The notes: generated from the sequence alone by a model not told the origin. Positions 9,254-18,783 are shown, numbered from the stretch's first letter. The stretch: DNA of 64,000 nucleotides from Virgisporangium aurantiacum (GCF_016863635.1 NZ_BOPG01000067.1:62001-126000), one strand, 5' to 3'. Translations and numbers: made by a program.

Positions 9254-9299
9254 CCGAGGTCTCCTTCAGCATGGAGTAGGGCGGCGAGCGCGGCGCGAA

Positions 9300-10121
9300 T
9301 CATCGTACGGCGACCGTGAGCCCGCCGCCCGCGCGGATCGCGTTGTCGAGCACTTCCCCCGCCGCGACGGCGGCCCCCGGCCACACCACGGCCGACCGCA
9401 CCGGCCCGGCCACCACCGCGCCCGCGCCGATCACCGCGTTCGTCACCGGCGCGGTGACCACCGCCGTGGGGTCGACCAGGGAACCCGGCGCGGCGGCGTG
9501 CAGGTTCGCGGCCAGGTAGGTCTCCGGGGTGCCGGTGTCGAGGTAGGTGCCGTCGAACGGCACCACCTCCAGCCGCCCGGCCCGCTCGGCCGGTCGCCAC
9601 GCGGTGCGCACCAGGTCGCCGCGCTCCACCGGCAGGTCGCGCACCACCGTCCAGGGCAGCAGGGAGAAGCCGGCGAACCGGTAGGGGCCGAACTCGGCCG
9701 GCCGGTCGCCGGCCGGGACGCCGAGGATCCGCACCGTCCCGCCGTCCCAGCCGTCGACCATCCCGGCGATGTCCGGTCCCGGCGCCCGGGTGGCCGACGA
9801 GAGGTAGGCGTCGGCGTTGCCGACCAGCACCCCGCGTCCGTCGATCCAGTCGCGCAGCCGGGCCAGCCCGCCCGACGTCCCCCACGGGTCTCCCGGCTCG
9901 ACACCGACGAACGCCCGCGTGCCGACGTGCGCGACCACCTGCGACCCGAGATAGCAGGCGTTGACGGCCGCGTCGAGACCGAGGGCCGTGACCCGGGCGA
10001 GCGCGCGGTCGAGCAGCGGCACGTTCCCGACGGGGCACAGCGCCTTCGGCAGGTCCGCCGTGAGCGGGCGCAGCCGCGTCCCCTCACCCGCCGCCAGGAC
10101 GACCGCGCAGACGTCGCTCAC
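9300..10121 (-). CDS. NTP-transferase family sugar nucleotidyltransferase
   Basis: 273-residue nucleotidyltransferase of the mannose-1-phosphate guanylyltransferase / RmlA superfamily. The N-terminus has the diagnostic LAAGEGTRLRPLT nucleotide loop followed by PKALCPVGNVPLLD. WGTSGGLARL and VGNADAYLSS supply the sugar-phosphate and metal-binding segments. A short hexapeptide-like C-terminus (PTAVVTAPVTNAVIGAGAVV) is present. Specific sugar and NTP are not determinable. The GTG start overlaps the stop codon of the upstream Nudix gene (GTGA), so the two are coupled. Confidence 0.85.
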   Translation of the reverse strand: MSDVCAVVLAAGEGTRLRPLTADLPKALCPVGNVPLLDRALARVTALGLDAAVNACYLGSQVVAHVGTRAFVGVEPGDPWGTSGGLARLRDWIDGRGVLVGNADAYLSSATRAPGPDIAGMVDGWDGGTVRILGVPAGDRPAEFGPYRFAGFSLLPWTVVRDLPVERGDLVRTAWRPAERAGRLEVVPFDGTYLDTGTPETYLAANLHAAAPGSLVDPTAVVTAPVTNAVIGAGAVVAGPVRSAVVWPGAAVAAGEVLDNAIRAGGGLTVAVR

Positions 10122-10615
10122 GCCCGCGTCTCCGGGTAGGCGGCGTACGGGCCCATGCCGTAGTAGCCGAGCAGTTGCGAGGTGGGCACGGTCAACGGGG
10201 GCAGCGCGTCGACCGGGTGGAACGCCGCCTCGTAGACCTCGGCGCCGTCGACGTTCGTCTCGGTGCCGGGCGGAACCGTCGCGAAGAACACGCAGTCGAT
10301 CCAGCCGGCCCGGTGCACGATCGCGTTCGGACTCCCCGGTTCCAGGTCGCCCTCGTCGAGCCGGATGCCGCTCTCCTCGAACAGTTCCCGGGCGGCGGTC
10401 TCGACGGGACGCTCACCGCGGTCCATCAGGCCGGCCGGCAGCGACCAGCCCGTGCCCGGCGGCTGGCGCAGCAGCAGAAGCTTGTCGTCGGTGGTCTTCA
10501 CCAGCACGACGGCGCCCACGGTGAACCGCTGTTTCAGCAGCCGCACGATGCGGCGCCGCCACCGGCCGGGCAACCGGTAGAACGCGGCGTAGAACGCCTT
10601 ACGAGCTACATGCAC
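10118..10615 (-). CDS. Nudix hydrolase
   Basis: 165-residue Nudix pyrophosphohydrolase. The Nudix box spans GLMDRGERPVETAARELFEE and matches GX5EX7REUXEEXGU. A short basic N-terminus (RLPGRWRRRIVRLLKQRF) precedes the domain. The start is the GTG at 10615 (VHVARKAFY); the frame remains open far upstream but only as a shadow of the RSH gene. It is separated from the RSH gene by 17 bp and overlaps the nucleotidyltransferase gene. Substrate unknown; pairing with a nucleotidyltransferase suggests nucleotide-sugar or NTP housekeeping. Confidence 0.85.
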   Translation of the reverse strand: MHVARKAFYAAFYRLPGRWRRRIVRLLKQRFTVGAVVLVKTTDDKLLLLRQPPGTGWSLPAGLMDRGERPVETAARELFEESGIRLDEGDLEPGSPNAIVHRAGWIDCVFFATVPPGTETNVDGAEVYEAAFHPVDALPPLTVPTSQLLGYYGMGPYAAYPETRA

Positions 10616-10632
10616 CGGGCAACGGTAGTGGA

Positions 10633-12549
10633 CTAGTGCGGAGAGTGGTCCACCGCCCGGATCAACCGGTCGACCACGGTGTTCGCGGAGACCTTGTGAT
10701 CGGCGACGGCCACCAGCAGCGTCTCGAGATCGGGGAAGCCGAGTTGGGTGGCGAGCCGGACCAGGGGAAGGTCGCTGGCCAGCCCGCGGCCGTGCTGGCG
10801 CAGGGCCAGGCCGACGGCGACGCGGCCCAGGCGCACCTTGTTGGCGATGGTGACGGTCTCGCTGCGCTTCTCGAACCAGCGGCCGATGTGCAGCCGGGCG
10901 TGCGGGGTCTTGACGAAGTCGAGCCACTCCTCGGACGGGCCGCCCTCGTCGGCGCCGTTGTCGCGGGTGATGATCTCCACCGAGTCGCCGTCGGCAAGGA
11001 TGGACGACAACGGCACCAGCCGGCCGTTGATCCGCGAGCCGATACATCGGTTGCCGGTGTCGGCGCTGAGCGTGTACGCCAGGTCGATCGGCGTGGAGTC
11101 GGACGGCAGCAGCACCGGCCGCCCGGTCGACGTGAACACGATGATCTGACCCTCGGAGAGGTCGCACCGCAGCGACGCCAGGAACTGGCCCGGCTCGGCG
11201 GCGGCGCTCTCCCAGTCGAGCACCCGTTGCAGCCAGTCCAGCTGCTCGGCGCGGGCGGCGGGCCCGAAACCGGCCCGGCCCTGCGGGTACCGGAAGTTGA
11301 CGGCGACGCCGTACTCGGCGCTCAGGTGCATCTCGTGGGTGCGGATGAGCACCTCGACCGAGCGCCCGTCGGGGCCGATCACGGTGGTGTGCAGCGACCG
11401 GTAGAGGTTGTTCTTCGGTGACGCGATGAAGTCCTTGAACCGCCCGGGTACCGGCCGCCATCGGCCGTGGATGATGCCGAGCGCGGCGTAGCAGTCCATG
11501 TCGTCGCCCTCGACCTGCACCACCAGACGGGGGAGGTCGTGCGGCTCGGAGTGCCGCCCGGCCACCGTGTCCTTCCAGATCGAGTACAGGTGCCGGGGTC
11601 GCACGGTGATCTTGCAGTCGACCCGGCCGTTCTTGAGCTCCGTGGTGAACGCCGACCGCGCCCGCTCCAGGTACTCGTCCCAGCCCTCGCGCTGGGTGAG
11701 GTACTCGGTGATCAGCGCGTACCCGCTCGGGCTGAGCGCCTTGAGGATGCAGTCCTCGAGGTCACGCTTGATCACCTGGATGCCGAGCCGGTCGCACAGC
11801 GGTACCAGCACGTCGCGGGTGGCCGTCGCGATGCGCTGCTGGCTCTTGGTGGACCGGGCGTCGAGCGTGCGCATGTTGTGCAACCGGTCGGCCAGCTTGA
11901 TCACCAGCACCCGCACGTCGCGCCCGGCGGCGATGATCAGCTTCCGCAGCGTTTCGGCCTCGGCGGCCTCGCCGAAGAACAGCTTGTCGAACTTGGTGAG
12001 CCCATCGACGATGAGAGCGACTTCGGGGCCGAAGTCGCTCTCCAGTGCGGCGATCGTGTAGCTGGTGTCCTCCACCGTGTCGTGGAGCATCGCGGCCACC
12101 AGCGTCACGGTGTCCATGCCCAGGTCGGAGAGGATCGCGGCGACGGCCACCGGGTGGGTGATGAACGGCTCACCGCTCTTGCGCATCTGGCCGCGGTGCA
12201 TGCGCTCGGCCGTCTCGTACGCGTGGCGCACGATGCCCGGGTCGGCGTCGGAGTGGATGCTCCGGTGCGTGCGGATGAGCGTCGACACCGGATCGGTGTC
12301 GGTCGACCACGGCAGCAGGGACTTCAGCCGGCGCGTGAGGGCGCTCTCGCCCGAGCCGTCGGCGGGTGCCGGCGCGTCGGGCGTCTCCTTGGCGGGGACG
12401 GCCACCGCGAGGCCGAGTTCGGTCGCGGCCACCGACGGGTCTCCGCCGTGATGACCGTGTCCGCGCGCGGGCTCACTGGTGCCCCGATGGTCGTGCCGGT
12501 CGGGAGGCGTGTTCAGGCGCCAGCCGTTGTGGGCGATTCCGGGGTCCAC
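10633..12549 (-). CDS. RSH family (p)ppGpp hydrolase with degenerate synthetase (HD-SYN-TGS)
   Basis: RelA/SpoT homologue of about 638 residues. A variable 80-residue N-terminus is followed by an HD hydrolase domain with intact metal and catalytic residues: FITHP (His132), HDTVED (156-161) and KLADRLHNM (Asp221). The synthetase-like domain has drifted: the usual GRPKH is VRPRH (316-320), the DLIGIR-type motif is DLPRLVV with its arginine lost, and NGYQSLHT is NLYRSLHT. A TGS domain follows (about 455-520). No ACT domain is present, so it is shorter than housekeeping Rel (about 720-790). The GTG at 12549 is favoured because GAGGAGG lies 8 bp upstream; a GTG at 12558 is also possible. Likely hydrolysis-biased, an inference. 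Confidence 0.88.
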   Translation of the reverse strand: MDPGIAHNGWRLNTPPDRHDHRGTSEPARGHGHHGGDPSVAATELGLAVAVPAKETPDAPAPADGSGESALTRRLKSLLPWSTDTDPVSTLIRTHRSIHSDADPGIVRHAYETAERMHRGQMRKSGEPFITHPVAVAAILSDLGMDTVTLVAAMLHDTVEDTSYTIAALESDFGPEVALIVDGLTKFDKLFFGEAAEAETLRKLIIAAGRDVRVLVIKLADRLHNMRTLDARSTKSQQRIATATRDVLVPLCDRLGIQVIKRDLEDCILKALSPSGYALITEYLTQREGWDEYLERARSAFTTELKNGRVDCKITVRPRHLYSIWKDTVAGRHSEPHDLPRLVVQVEGDDMDCYAALGIIHGRWRPVPGRFKDFIASPKNNLYRSLHTTVIGPDGRSVEVLIRTHEMHLSAEYGVAVNFRYPQGRAGFGPAARAEQLDWLQRVLDWESAAAEPGQFLASLRCDLSEGQIIVFTSTGRPVLLPSDSTPIDLAYTLSADTGNRCIGSRINGRLVPLSSILADGDSVEIITRDNGADEGGPSEEWLDFVKTPHARLHIGRWFEKRSETVTIANKVRLGRVAVGLALRQHGRGLASDLPLVRLATQLGFPDLETLLVAVADHKVSANTVVDRLIRAVDHSPH

Positions 12550-12790
12550 CGGTGGCACCTCCTCACCGTGCCGGCCGGGTGGGGCGCACCGGACGACGTT
12601 TCGGGGCGGGCAGCAATTCCTTCCAGAGTAGTAACTGTCTCCGCGCCCGATCGGTCATTTGCGTATGTGCGAACGTCGGATGCACGAAGCACCCTCAAGG
12701 CGGTAATTCACCCCGTAGTGGACGAAATAAGTGCAACAAACCGGTTACGAGGGGTGAGATCGACCCGATTCGTCATGATCGCGCCGCGGT
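12550..12790. other. Intergenic region upstream of the RSH gene
   Basis: 241 bp between two minus-strand genes. It is less GC-rich than its surroundings, as expected for a promoter region serving the RSH gene. No convincing gene, terminator hairpin or recognisable operator was seen; short open frames across it lack ribosome sites and family resemblance. Confidence 0.4.
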
Positions 12791-14512
12791 TCACTCATGT
12801 TCACGGCCGGCGTGAATCGCCGCGTCGGCCATCGCGAGGAGCGATCTCCACCGTCCCGCGCCCCGTGCGGGTGACATCCACCCCCGCTCGTCGATCCGGA
12901 CCAGCCGGGTCTCCGGGCGTTCGAGCCACGCCAGGATCCGCTCACCCTCCTCCGGGGTGGCGGCCGGCACCGGACCCGGACCGGGCAGCACCGTCTCGGC
13001 GGTGGCGAGCAGCGTGTCGATCGTGCGGCGCGGATGCTCGCCGGCCGGCGACACCCCCGCCGCGACCAGCCGGCCCCGCCGGACGATCGACAGCTCCCAG
13101 CCGCCGGTGGCGGCCGGCCGGGCGGCGACCACCTCGGTGAGCACGGTGAGGCCGGCCAGCCGCTGCATGCGCACCGCCGCCCGGAGGAACGCGATGAGCC
13201 GCGACCGGACCGCGGCGGCGTCTTCGTACCGCTGCTTCTCCGCGAGCCTTCCGATGCGTTCCATGAGCCGCTCGACCACCTCGGCCGGATCCTCCCGGGT
13301 GGCGCTGCGGAACGGCTCGGCGACGCGCGCCTCGTACTCGTCGACGGAGATGCCGTGTTCGCAGGGCGCCGGGCACCGACCGAGTTCGGCCAGCGCGCAG
13401 GCCGGCGACCTGGTCTTCTTCGACAGCTTCTTGGTGCACTGGCGCATCGGCAGCGCGTCGTAGACGCCGGCCGCGGCGAGCTCGGCGGACCGCTTGGACG
13501 CGAACGGGCCGAGGTAGGCGGCCCCGTCGTCGGTGATCTTCCGCACCAGCGACAGCCGTGGGTAGGCCTCGACGGTCAGCTTGAGCCAGACCACCCGCTC
13601 GGGGAACTTCGACCGCCGGTTGTAGGGCGGTTTGTGCGCCGCGATCAGGCGCAACTCGCGGATCTCCGCCTCCAGCGAGTGGGCGCACTCGATCGCCTCG
13701 ACCCGCTCGGCGGCGGCCAGCATCTCGCTGATGCGGGCCCGCTTCTCGGCGGCGGTGAAGTAGCTGCGGACGCGCGTGGCGATCGACGAGCTCGTCCCCA
13801 CGTACAGCGGCCGGTCTTTCCTCCCCCGGAACACGTATACGCCCGGTTTGTCGGGCAGGTTCTCGGCGAGGTGCTTCTTCTTCCGCTGCTCGGGGCTGAT
13901 CGCCTTCACGAACTCCAGCGCGTCGCCGAGCGTGTGCACCCGGTGGCCCGACAGCCGCGCGATCAGGGCGTGCAGGACGTCGACGGTGGCCCGCGCGTCG
14001 TGCAGCGCCCGGTGGCACGGCTCGTTGGGGACCCGGAAGTGCCTGGCCAGCGAGCTGAGCTTGTGGTTGGGCACCTCGCCGGAGATCAGGGTGCGGCGGG
14101 CCAGTTGGGCGGTGTCGAGCACCAACGGCTTCGGCCACGCGTAGCCGAACTCGGCGCAGGCGGCCTTGAGGAAGCCGGTGTCGTAGGGCGCGTTGTGGGC
14201 GACCCAGACGGCGCCCTGGGCAAACTGCAGGAAACCGGGCAGAACCTCCTCGATCTTCGGCGCAGGTAACAACATGGCCTCGGTAATGCCGGTGAGGACC
14301 GTGATGAACGGTGGCAGCCGCTCGGTGGGGTGGACCAATGTGGCGAACTCGCCCAGAACCTCCCCGCCGCAGACCTTCACCGCCCCGATCTCGGTGATGC
14401 CGCCGCCGCTGGGGGCGCCCCCGGTGGTCTCCAGGTCGACGACCATGAACGTGGTGGCGAACAGGGAGGCCGCGCGCGGATCGTCGAACAGCGCGTCCAG
14501 GGTGAGCTGCAC
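12791..14512 (-). CDS. DEDD 3'-5' exonuclease fused to UvrC-type GIY-YIG nuclease
   Basis: 573-residue fusion protein. The N-terminal DnaQ-like exonuclease (about 20-185) has VDLETTG for the first D/E pair, the HNAPYDTGFL motif, and CHRALHDARAT carrying the last His/Asp. The middle has a GIY-YIG nuclease of the UvrC/Cho type (GVYVFRGRKDRPLYVGTS, about 225-310) and a UvrC-like cysteine-containing segment (QCTKKL, CALAELGRCPAPCEHG). The C-terminus lacks the UvrC RNase H-like endonuclease domain. Counterpart of M. tuberculosis Rv2191 (from memory). Probably a DNA-repair nuclease making or trimming incisions. GTG start at 14512. Confidence 0.9.
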   Translation of the reverse strand: MQLTLDALFDDPRAASLFATTFMVVDLETTGGAPSGGGITEIGAVKVCGGEVLGEFATLVHPTERLPPFITVLTGITEAMLLPAPKIEEVLPGFLQFAQGAVWVAHNAPYDTGFLKAACAEFGYAWPKPLVLDTAQLARRTLISGEVPNHKLSSLARHFRVPNEPCHRALHDARATVDVLHALIARLSGHRVHTLGDALEFVKAISPEQRKKKHLAENLPDKPGVYVFRGRKDRPLYVGTSSSIATRVRSYFTAAEKRARISEMLAAAERVEAIECAHSLEAEIRELRLIAAHKPPYNRRSKFPERVVWLKLTVEAYPRLSLVRKITDDGAAYLGPFASKRSAELAAAGVYDALPMRQCTKKLSKKTRSPACALAELGRCPAPCEHGISVDEYEARVAEPFRSATREDPAEVVERLMERIGRLAEKQRYEDAAAVRSRLIAFLRAAVRMQRLAGLTVLTEVVAARPAATGGWELSIVRRGRLVAAGVSPAGEHPRRTIDTLLATAETVLPGPGPVPAATPEEGERILAWLERPETRLVRIDERGWMSPARGAGRWRSLLAMADAAIHAGREHE

Positions 14513-14620
14513 GGGCGGACGTTATGCGAGGGGTACGACATTCCTGCGTCGGGTGCGCCGTTTGGACTGCCCGGCTTTTGATCGGGACGTGTGGGGCCTC
14601 GCGGTGCGACACTGGGGAGT

Positions 14621-15997
14621 ATGTCGTCGTCGACCGGCTCTGACGGCCCTGCTGAGCAGGGCCTGATCGATCCTGTCCTCGACGAGTCCTACGAGCCCGA
14701 CCCGGTGTTGCCCGACCCGGTACGCCAACGGGTCACCACCCTGGCCGCGGCCGTCCTGGGAAATTTGCCAGCCGACGAGCTGCCGATCTCCCTGCGCCGG
14801 GTGGCCAAGTTCGCGCCGAACCGTCGGGCCAAGCTCGGCGGGCCGCTGATCGCGGCCCAGATCGCCACCGACTCCCTGCTCCGGCAGCGCCTGGCCACGA
14901 AGGTGGTCGAGGGCGCCGGTGAGCTCGGCGCGGCCGTGGCCGAGGGGACGCCGCCCGGAGCGGCCGACCCCACCGAGGTCGCCGCCCTGGCATATCTGTG
15001 CCGGCCACCCGCGTGGCGCGAGCTGATCGGCACCGCCACCGACGCCATGCGCGCCGAGGCCGAGCAGGCGCTCGCCGCCGCCCAGGTGCGCGAGCTGGAG
15101 CAGCGGGTCGGTCGCGCCGAGCACGACCGCACCGTCGCCCGCACCGAGGCCGAGAAGCTCCGCGACGAGCTGGCCCGCCTCCGCGAGGAGGCCGGCGGCC
15201 TGCGTGACGACGTCCGGCGCCTCACCCGGTCGGTCCGCGAGCTCGAACAGCGCGAGCGCAAGGCCGCCGATCTGCTGGCCACCGAGAAGGGACGCGCGAC
15301 GCGCGCCACCGCCGACCACGACGCCGAGGTGCGGCGCCTCCGCGCCCGGCTGGCCGAGGCCGAGTCGCAGGCCGGCGCCGCCCGCATCAGCGCCAAGGAG
15401 GCCCGCGCCAACGACGACGCCCGCCTGTGGCTCCTTTTGGAGACGATCGGCCAGGCGGCCGTCGGGCTGCGCCGCGAGCTGGCTCTCGAACCCACCGACC
15501 GGCTGCCCGCCGATTTCGTCGCCGACACCGCCGCCGACCGCCCCGAGGGGGCCATGCCGGCGCGGGCCCGCGCCCTCGACGCCAACGACCCGGCCCGCCT
15601 CGACCAGCTGCTCGACCTGCCGAAGGCGCACCTCGTGGTCGACGGCTACAACGTCACCAAGGCCGGGTACGGCGAGCTGTCGCTCGAACAGCAGCGCAGC
15701 CGCCTGATCACCGGGCTGGGCGGCATCGCCGCACAGACGCGGGCCGAGGTCACGGTCGTCTTCGACGGGGCCGAACGCATCGTGGGCCTGCCACCGGCCC
15801 CACGCGGCGTGCGCGTCCTCTTCTCCAAGAAGGGCGAAACCGCCGACGACTTGATCCGGCGCCTGGTTCGCGCCGAGCCGGCCGGCCGCCCCGTCGTCGT
15901 CATTTCCTCCGACCGCGAAGTGGCCGACGGCGTCCGCCGCCACGGTGCGTATCCGCTGAGCTCCAACGCCCTCCTCCGCCGGTTGGGCCGCACGTAG
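14621..15997 (+). CDS. NYN (YacP-like PIN) domain protein with central coiled coil
   Basis: 458-residue protein. The N-terminal alpha-helical region (about 1-140) is followed by a long heptad-rich coiled coil (about 145-260, dominated by Glu/Arg/Ala: ELEQRVGRAE, LRDDVRRLTRS). The C-terminal NYN/PIN-like nuclease domain (about 325-458) has the acidic residues expected for metal binding: VVDGYNVTK, VVFDGAE, ETADDLIRR and SSDREVADG. Likely an RNase. ATG at 14621 sits just after GGGGAG. Divergent from the DEDD-UvrC gene. Confidence 0.85.
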   Translation: MSSSTGSDGPAEQGLIDPVLDESYEPDPVLPDPVRQRVTTLAAAVLGNLPADELPISLRRVAKFAPNRRAKLGGPLIAAQIATDSLLRQRLATKVVEGAGELGAAVAEGTPPGAADPTEVAALAYLCRPPAWRELIGTATDAMRAEAEQALAAAQVRELEQRVGRAEHDRTVARTEAEKLRDELARLREEAGGLRDDVRRLTRSVRELEQRERKAADLLATEKGRATRATADHDAEVRRLRARLAEAESQAGAARISAKEARANDDARLWLLLETIGQAAVGLRRELALEPTDRLPADFVADTAADRPEGAMPARARALDANDPARLDQLLDLPKAHLVVDGYNVTKAGYGELSLEQQRSRLITGLGGIAAQTRAEVTVVFDGAERIVGLPPAPRGVRVLFSKKGETADDLIRRLVRAEPAGRPVVVISSDREVADGVRRHGAYPLSSNALLRRLGRT

Positions 15998-16081
15998 CGG
16001 CCATATCACCTCGGCGTCACGCGGTTTTGTCATACCCCCCACGTAACGTGCGGTGCAGATGGCGATCGCGGAGGAGGAGCG

Positions 16082-16327
16082 ATGCTCGTCGACTGCACGA
16101 AGTGCCCCCGTCGCGGAACTGGCTGCGACGGTTGCCTGGTGGCGGCGTTGTACGAGCCGCCGCCCGAGGTCGAACTGCTCGACCGTGACGAACTCTGGGC
16201 GATCGAGACGCTGGCCCGGGCGGGGTTCGAGGTGACCCTGCTGGAGCCACCGTCGGTGAGCGCACCGGTGGCGGAGCAGGGGCCGCCGCCGTTGCGTCTC
16301 GTTCGTGGTGGTGGCGCGGCGGCCTGA
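16082..16327 (+). CDS. Small conserved protein with a putative zinc-binding Cys cluster
   Basis: 81-residue protein, with a strong ribosome site (GGAGGAGGAG) directly upstream of the ATG. The N-terminus carries four cysteines in CTKCPRRGTGCDGC, a spacing suitable for a metal site, followed by a charged helix (LLDRDELWAIETLARAGFEV) and a disordered Pro/Gly tail. No enzymatic motif. The strong ribosome site and the ordered N-terminal half support a real gene; function unknown. Confidence 0.65.
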   Translation: MLVDCTKCPRRGTGCDGCLVAALYEPPPEVELLDRDELWAIETLARAGFEVTLLEPPSVSAPVAEQGPPPLRLVRGGGAAA

Positions 16328-16419
16328 CCTGTCGCGGTTCGTCGTCGGGTGGGGCGCCGCCTTCCCTAGGGTCGGGCGGCGCCTCCCACGGGACGGCCGG
16401 CCCCATAGGATGGCCGGCG

Positions 16420-17673
16420 ATGTCTCATCGGGTGTTGGCCGCGTCTGTGCTCGGGTTGCTGCTGGTGGCGTTGGCGACCGTGCTCGTGCTCAGGGTGCCG
16501 TGGAGCAGTGCGCCGGCGCCGCGGGCGGATCAGGTGGCGGCCCTGCAGAGTCTGCCGGCCGACGCCGTGGCCAAGGGCCGGGCGTTCCACTCGGCGCTGC
16601 GGCCGGGCACGTACGGGGCGCTCGTGGTGGCGCTGCTGTTCGCGGTGGTGCTCGGGCTCACCCCGCTCGGTGCGCGGCTGGTCGAGCTGGTCGGGCGGCC
16701 GTTCGGCGGGCACTGGCTGGCTCAGGCGCTCCTCGGCGGGCTGGCGATCGTGCTCATCGGGGAACTGGTCACGCTGCCGTTCGCGGCGTGGCGGCAGAGC
16801 GTCGTCAGGGAGTACGGGCTGTCGACCCAGACGTGGGGTGGATGGCTGGTCGACCTGCTCAAGGGGTACGCGGTCGGCGCGGTGATCGGGGGAGTGGCGC
16901 TGGTCGGGTTCTTCACCGTCACCAAACTGTTCCCGCGCTGGTGGTGGGCGGTCGGTGCGGTCGGGGCCGCGGTGCTGATGATGGTGCTGACGTTCGTGTT
17001 CCCGGTGCTGGTCGAGCCGGTGTTCAACAAGTTCACCCCGATGGAGGCGGGCCAACTGCGTACCGACCTGCTCGCCCTCGCCGAACGCGACGGCGTGCCG
17101 GTCAAGGACGTGCTGGTGGCCGACGCGTCCCGGCGGACGCGGGCGGTGAACGCGTACGTCTCGGGGTACGGGGCCACCCGGCGGATCGTCGTCTACGACA
17201 CGCTCCTGGCCGAGGTGTCGGAGGCCGAGGTGCGCAGCGTCGTCGCCCACGAGCTGAGCCATGCCAAGTCGAACGACGTGCTCACCGGCACCCTGGTCAG
17301 CGCGCTCGGGGCGGCCAGCGCCGTCCTGATGATCTACCTGCTCGGCGCGTGGACGCCGCTGCTCCGGCGGGCCGGCGTCGACGACATCGGTGAGCCGCGG
17401 GCGATCGCGTTGCTGCTGGTGATCGGCACCATCGGTGGGCTGCTGGCCGGGCCGGCGCAGGGGTTCGTCTCGCGCAAGGTCGAGAGCCGGGCCGACACGC
17501 ACGCGCTCGAGCTCACCGGCGACCCGGCCACCTACGAGTCGATGATGACCCGGCTGGCCACGGTCAACCTCAGCGATCCCGACCCGAACCCGGTCGAGCA
17601 GGCCCTCACCGGCTCGCACCCCACGGCGGTCGAGCGCATCGCGATGGCCCGCGCCTGGGCACGGGCGCACTGA
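16420..17673 (+). CDS. M48-family membrane zinc metalloprotease (Ste24/CAAX-protease-like)
   Basis: 417-residue integral membrane peptidase. Hydrophobic segments lie near 5-25, 66-88, 103-122, 148-170 and 175-198, then the zinc motif HELSH (277-281) inside VVAHELSHAKSNDVL, two more membrane segments, and the downstream zinc ligand region KVESRADTHALEL. Architecture matches Ste24-type M48 proteases. In Actinobacteria such enzymes probably act in membrane-protein quality control. Its stop shares a base with the pimB start at 17673, so the genes are coupled. Confidence 0.87.
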   Translation: MSHRVLAASVLGLLLVALATVLVLRVPWSSAPAPRADQVAALQSLPADAVAKGRAFHSALRPGTYGALVVALLFAVVLGLTPLGARLVELVGRPFGGHWLAQALLGGLAIVLIGELVTLPFAAWRQSVVREYGLSTQTWGGWLVDLLKGYAVGAVIGGVALVGFFTVTKLFPRWWWAVGAVGAAVLMMVLTFVFPVLVEPVFNKFTPMEAGQLRTDLLALAERDGVPVKDVLVADASRRTRAVNAYVSGYGATRRIVVYDTLLAEVSEAEVRSVVAHELSHAKSNDVLTGTLVSALGAASAVLMIYLLGAWTPLLRRAGVDDIGEPRAIALLLVIGTIGGLLAGPAQGFVSRKVESRADTHALELTGDPATYESMMTRLATVNLSDPDPNPVEQALTGSHPTAVERIAMARAWARAH

Positions 17674-18779
17674 TGGGCCGCACGCTCCTCGTCACCAATG
17701 ATTTTCCGCCGCGACCGGGCGGCATCCAGATCTTCGTGCACAAGCTCGCGGTGCGGCTGCCGAAGGACGACCTCGTGGTCTACGCGTCCAGCTGGAAGGG
17801 CGCCCGGGAGTTCGACGCCGAGCAGCCGTTCGAGGTGGTGCGCGACCGCACGTCCGTCCTCCTGCCGACCCCGCGGGTGGCCCGCCGCGCCGCGGACCTC
17901 GCCCGGGCGCACGGCTGCGACGCGGTCTGGTTCGGCGCCGCGGCACCGCTGGGCCTGCTCGCGGCCGGCCTGAAGAAGAAGGGGATCGAACGGGCGGTCG
18001 CGCTGACGCACGGGCACGAGGTCGGCTGGGCGGCGCTGCCCGGCGCGCGGCAGATGCTCGGACGCATCGGCCGGCACGTCGACGTCTCGACCTACCTCAG
18101 CGAGTACCAGCGGGTGCGGCTGGCGCCCCTGCTCAGGAACCTCGAACGGCTCACACCCGGCGTCGACACCGACACGTTCCACCCCGACGTCGACGGCAGC
18201 ACGGTCCGCGCGAAGTACGGGCTGGGTGACCGGCCGGTGATCGTCTGCGTGTCCCGGCTGGTGCCGCGCAAGGGCCAGGACATGCTGATCCGGGCCCTGC
18301 CGCTGGTCCGGGCGAAGGTCCCCGACGCGGCGCTGCTGATCGTCAGCGGCGGCCCGGACCGCGATCGCCTCGGCACGCTGGCGAAAGGGCAGGAGAAGGA
18401 CGTCGTCTTCACCGGTTCGGTGCCGTGGACGGCGCTGCCCGAGCACTACGCGGCCGGCGACGTCTACGCGATGCCGTGCCGCACGAGACGACGGGGTCTC
18501 GACGTCGAAGGGCTCGGCATCGTCTACCTGGAGGCGTCCGCGACCGGCCTGCCGGTGGTGGCCGGCGACAGCGGTGGGGCGCCCGACGCCGTCCTCAAAG
18601 GCGAGACCGGCTACGTGGTCGACGGGCGCGACGTCGCGGCGATCGCCGACCGCCTCACCACCCTGCTGCTCGACCGCGACCTCGCGCGCCGGATGGGACA
18701 GGCCGGCCGCGCCTGGGTGGAGAAGCAGTGGCAGTGGGACACGCAGGCCGACCGCCTCGCGCAGCTGCTGCACCCGTGA
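17673..18779 (+). CDS. pimB: GDP-mannose-dependent phosphatidylinositol-monomannoside mannosyltransferase (PimB)
   Basis: GT4 glycosyltransferase of 368 residues adding the second mannose to phosphatidylinositol mannosides at the cytoplasmic membrane. The GT-B N-domain opens with LLVTNDFPPRPGGIQ; VWFGAAAPLGLLA and THGHEVGWAALPGARQ are closely similar, from memory, to M. tuberculosis PimB' (Rv2188c). The C-domain has CVSRLVPRKGQDMLI, MPCRTRRRGLDVEGLGIVYLEA (E-x7-E type) and GNSGGAP-like DSGGAPD. Followed by a strong hairpin terminator. High confidence in family, good confidence in the acceptor. Confidence 0.9.
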   Translation: MGRTLLVTNDFPPRPGGIQIFVHKLAVRLPKDDLVVYASSWKGAREFDAEQPFEVVRDRTSVLLPTPRVARRAADLARAHGCDAVWFGAAAPLGLLAAGLKKKGIERAVALTHGHEVGWAALPGARQMLGRIGRHVDVSTYLSEYQRVRLAPLLRNLERLTPGVDTDTFHPDVDGSTVRAKYGLGDRPVIVCVSRLVPRKGQDMLIRALPLVRAKVPDAALLIVSGGPDRDRLGTLAKGQEKDVVFTGSVPWTALPEHYAAGDVYAMPCRTRRRGLDVEGLGIVYLEASATGLPVVAGDSGGAPDAVLKGETGYVVDGRDVAAIADRLTTLLLDRDLARRMGQAGRAWVEKQWQWDTQADRLAQLLHP

Positions 18780-18783
18780 ACGA

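Noticed and set aside
10616..11461. N-terminal extension of the Nudix gene (447-codon frame)
   Set aside because: The upstream part is a shadow of the RSH gene; the real start is the GTG at 10615.
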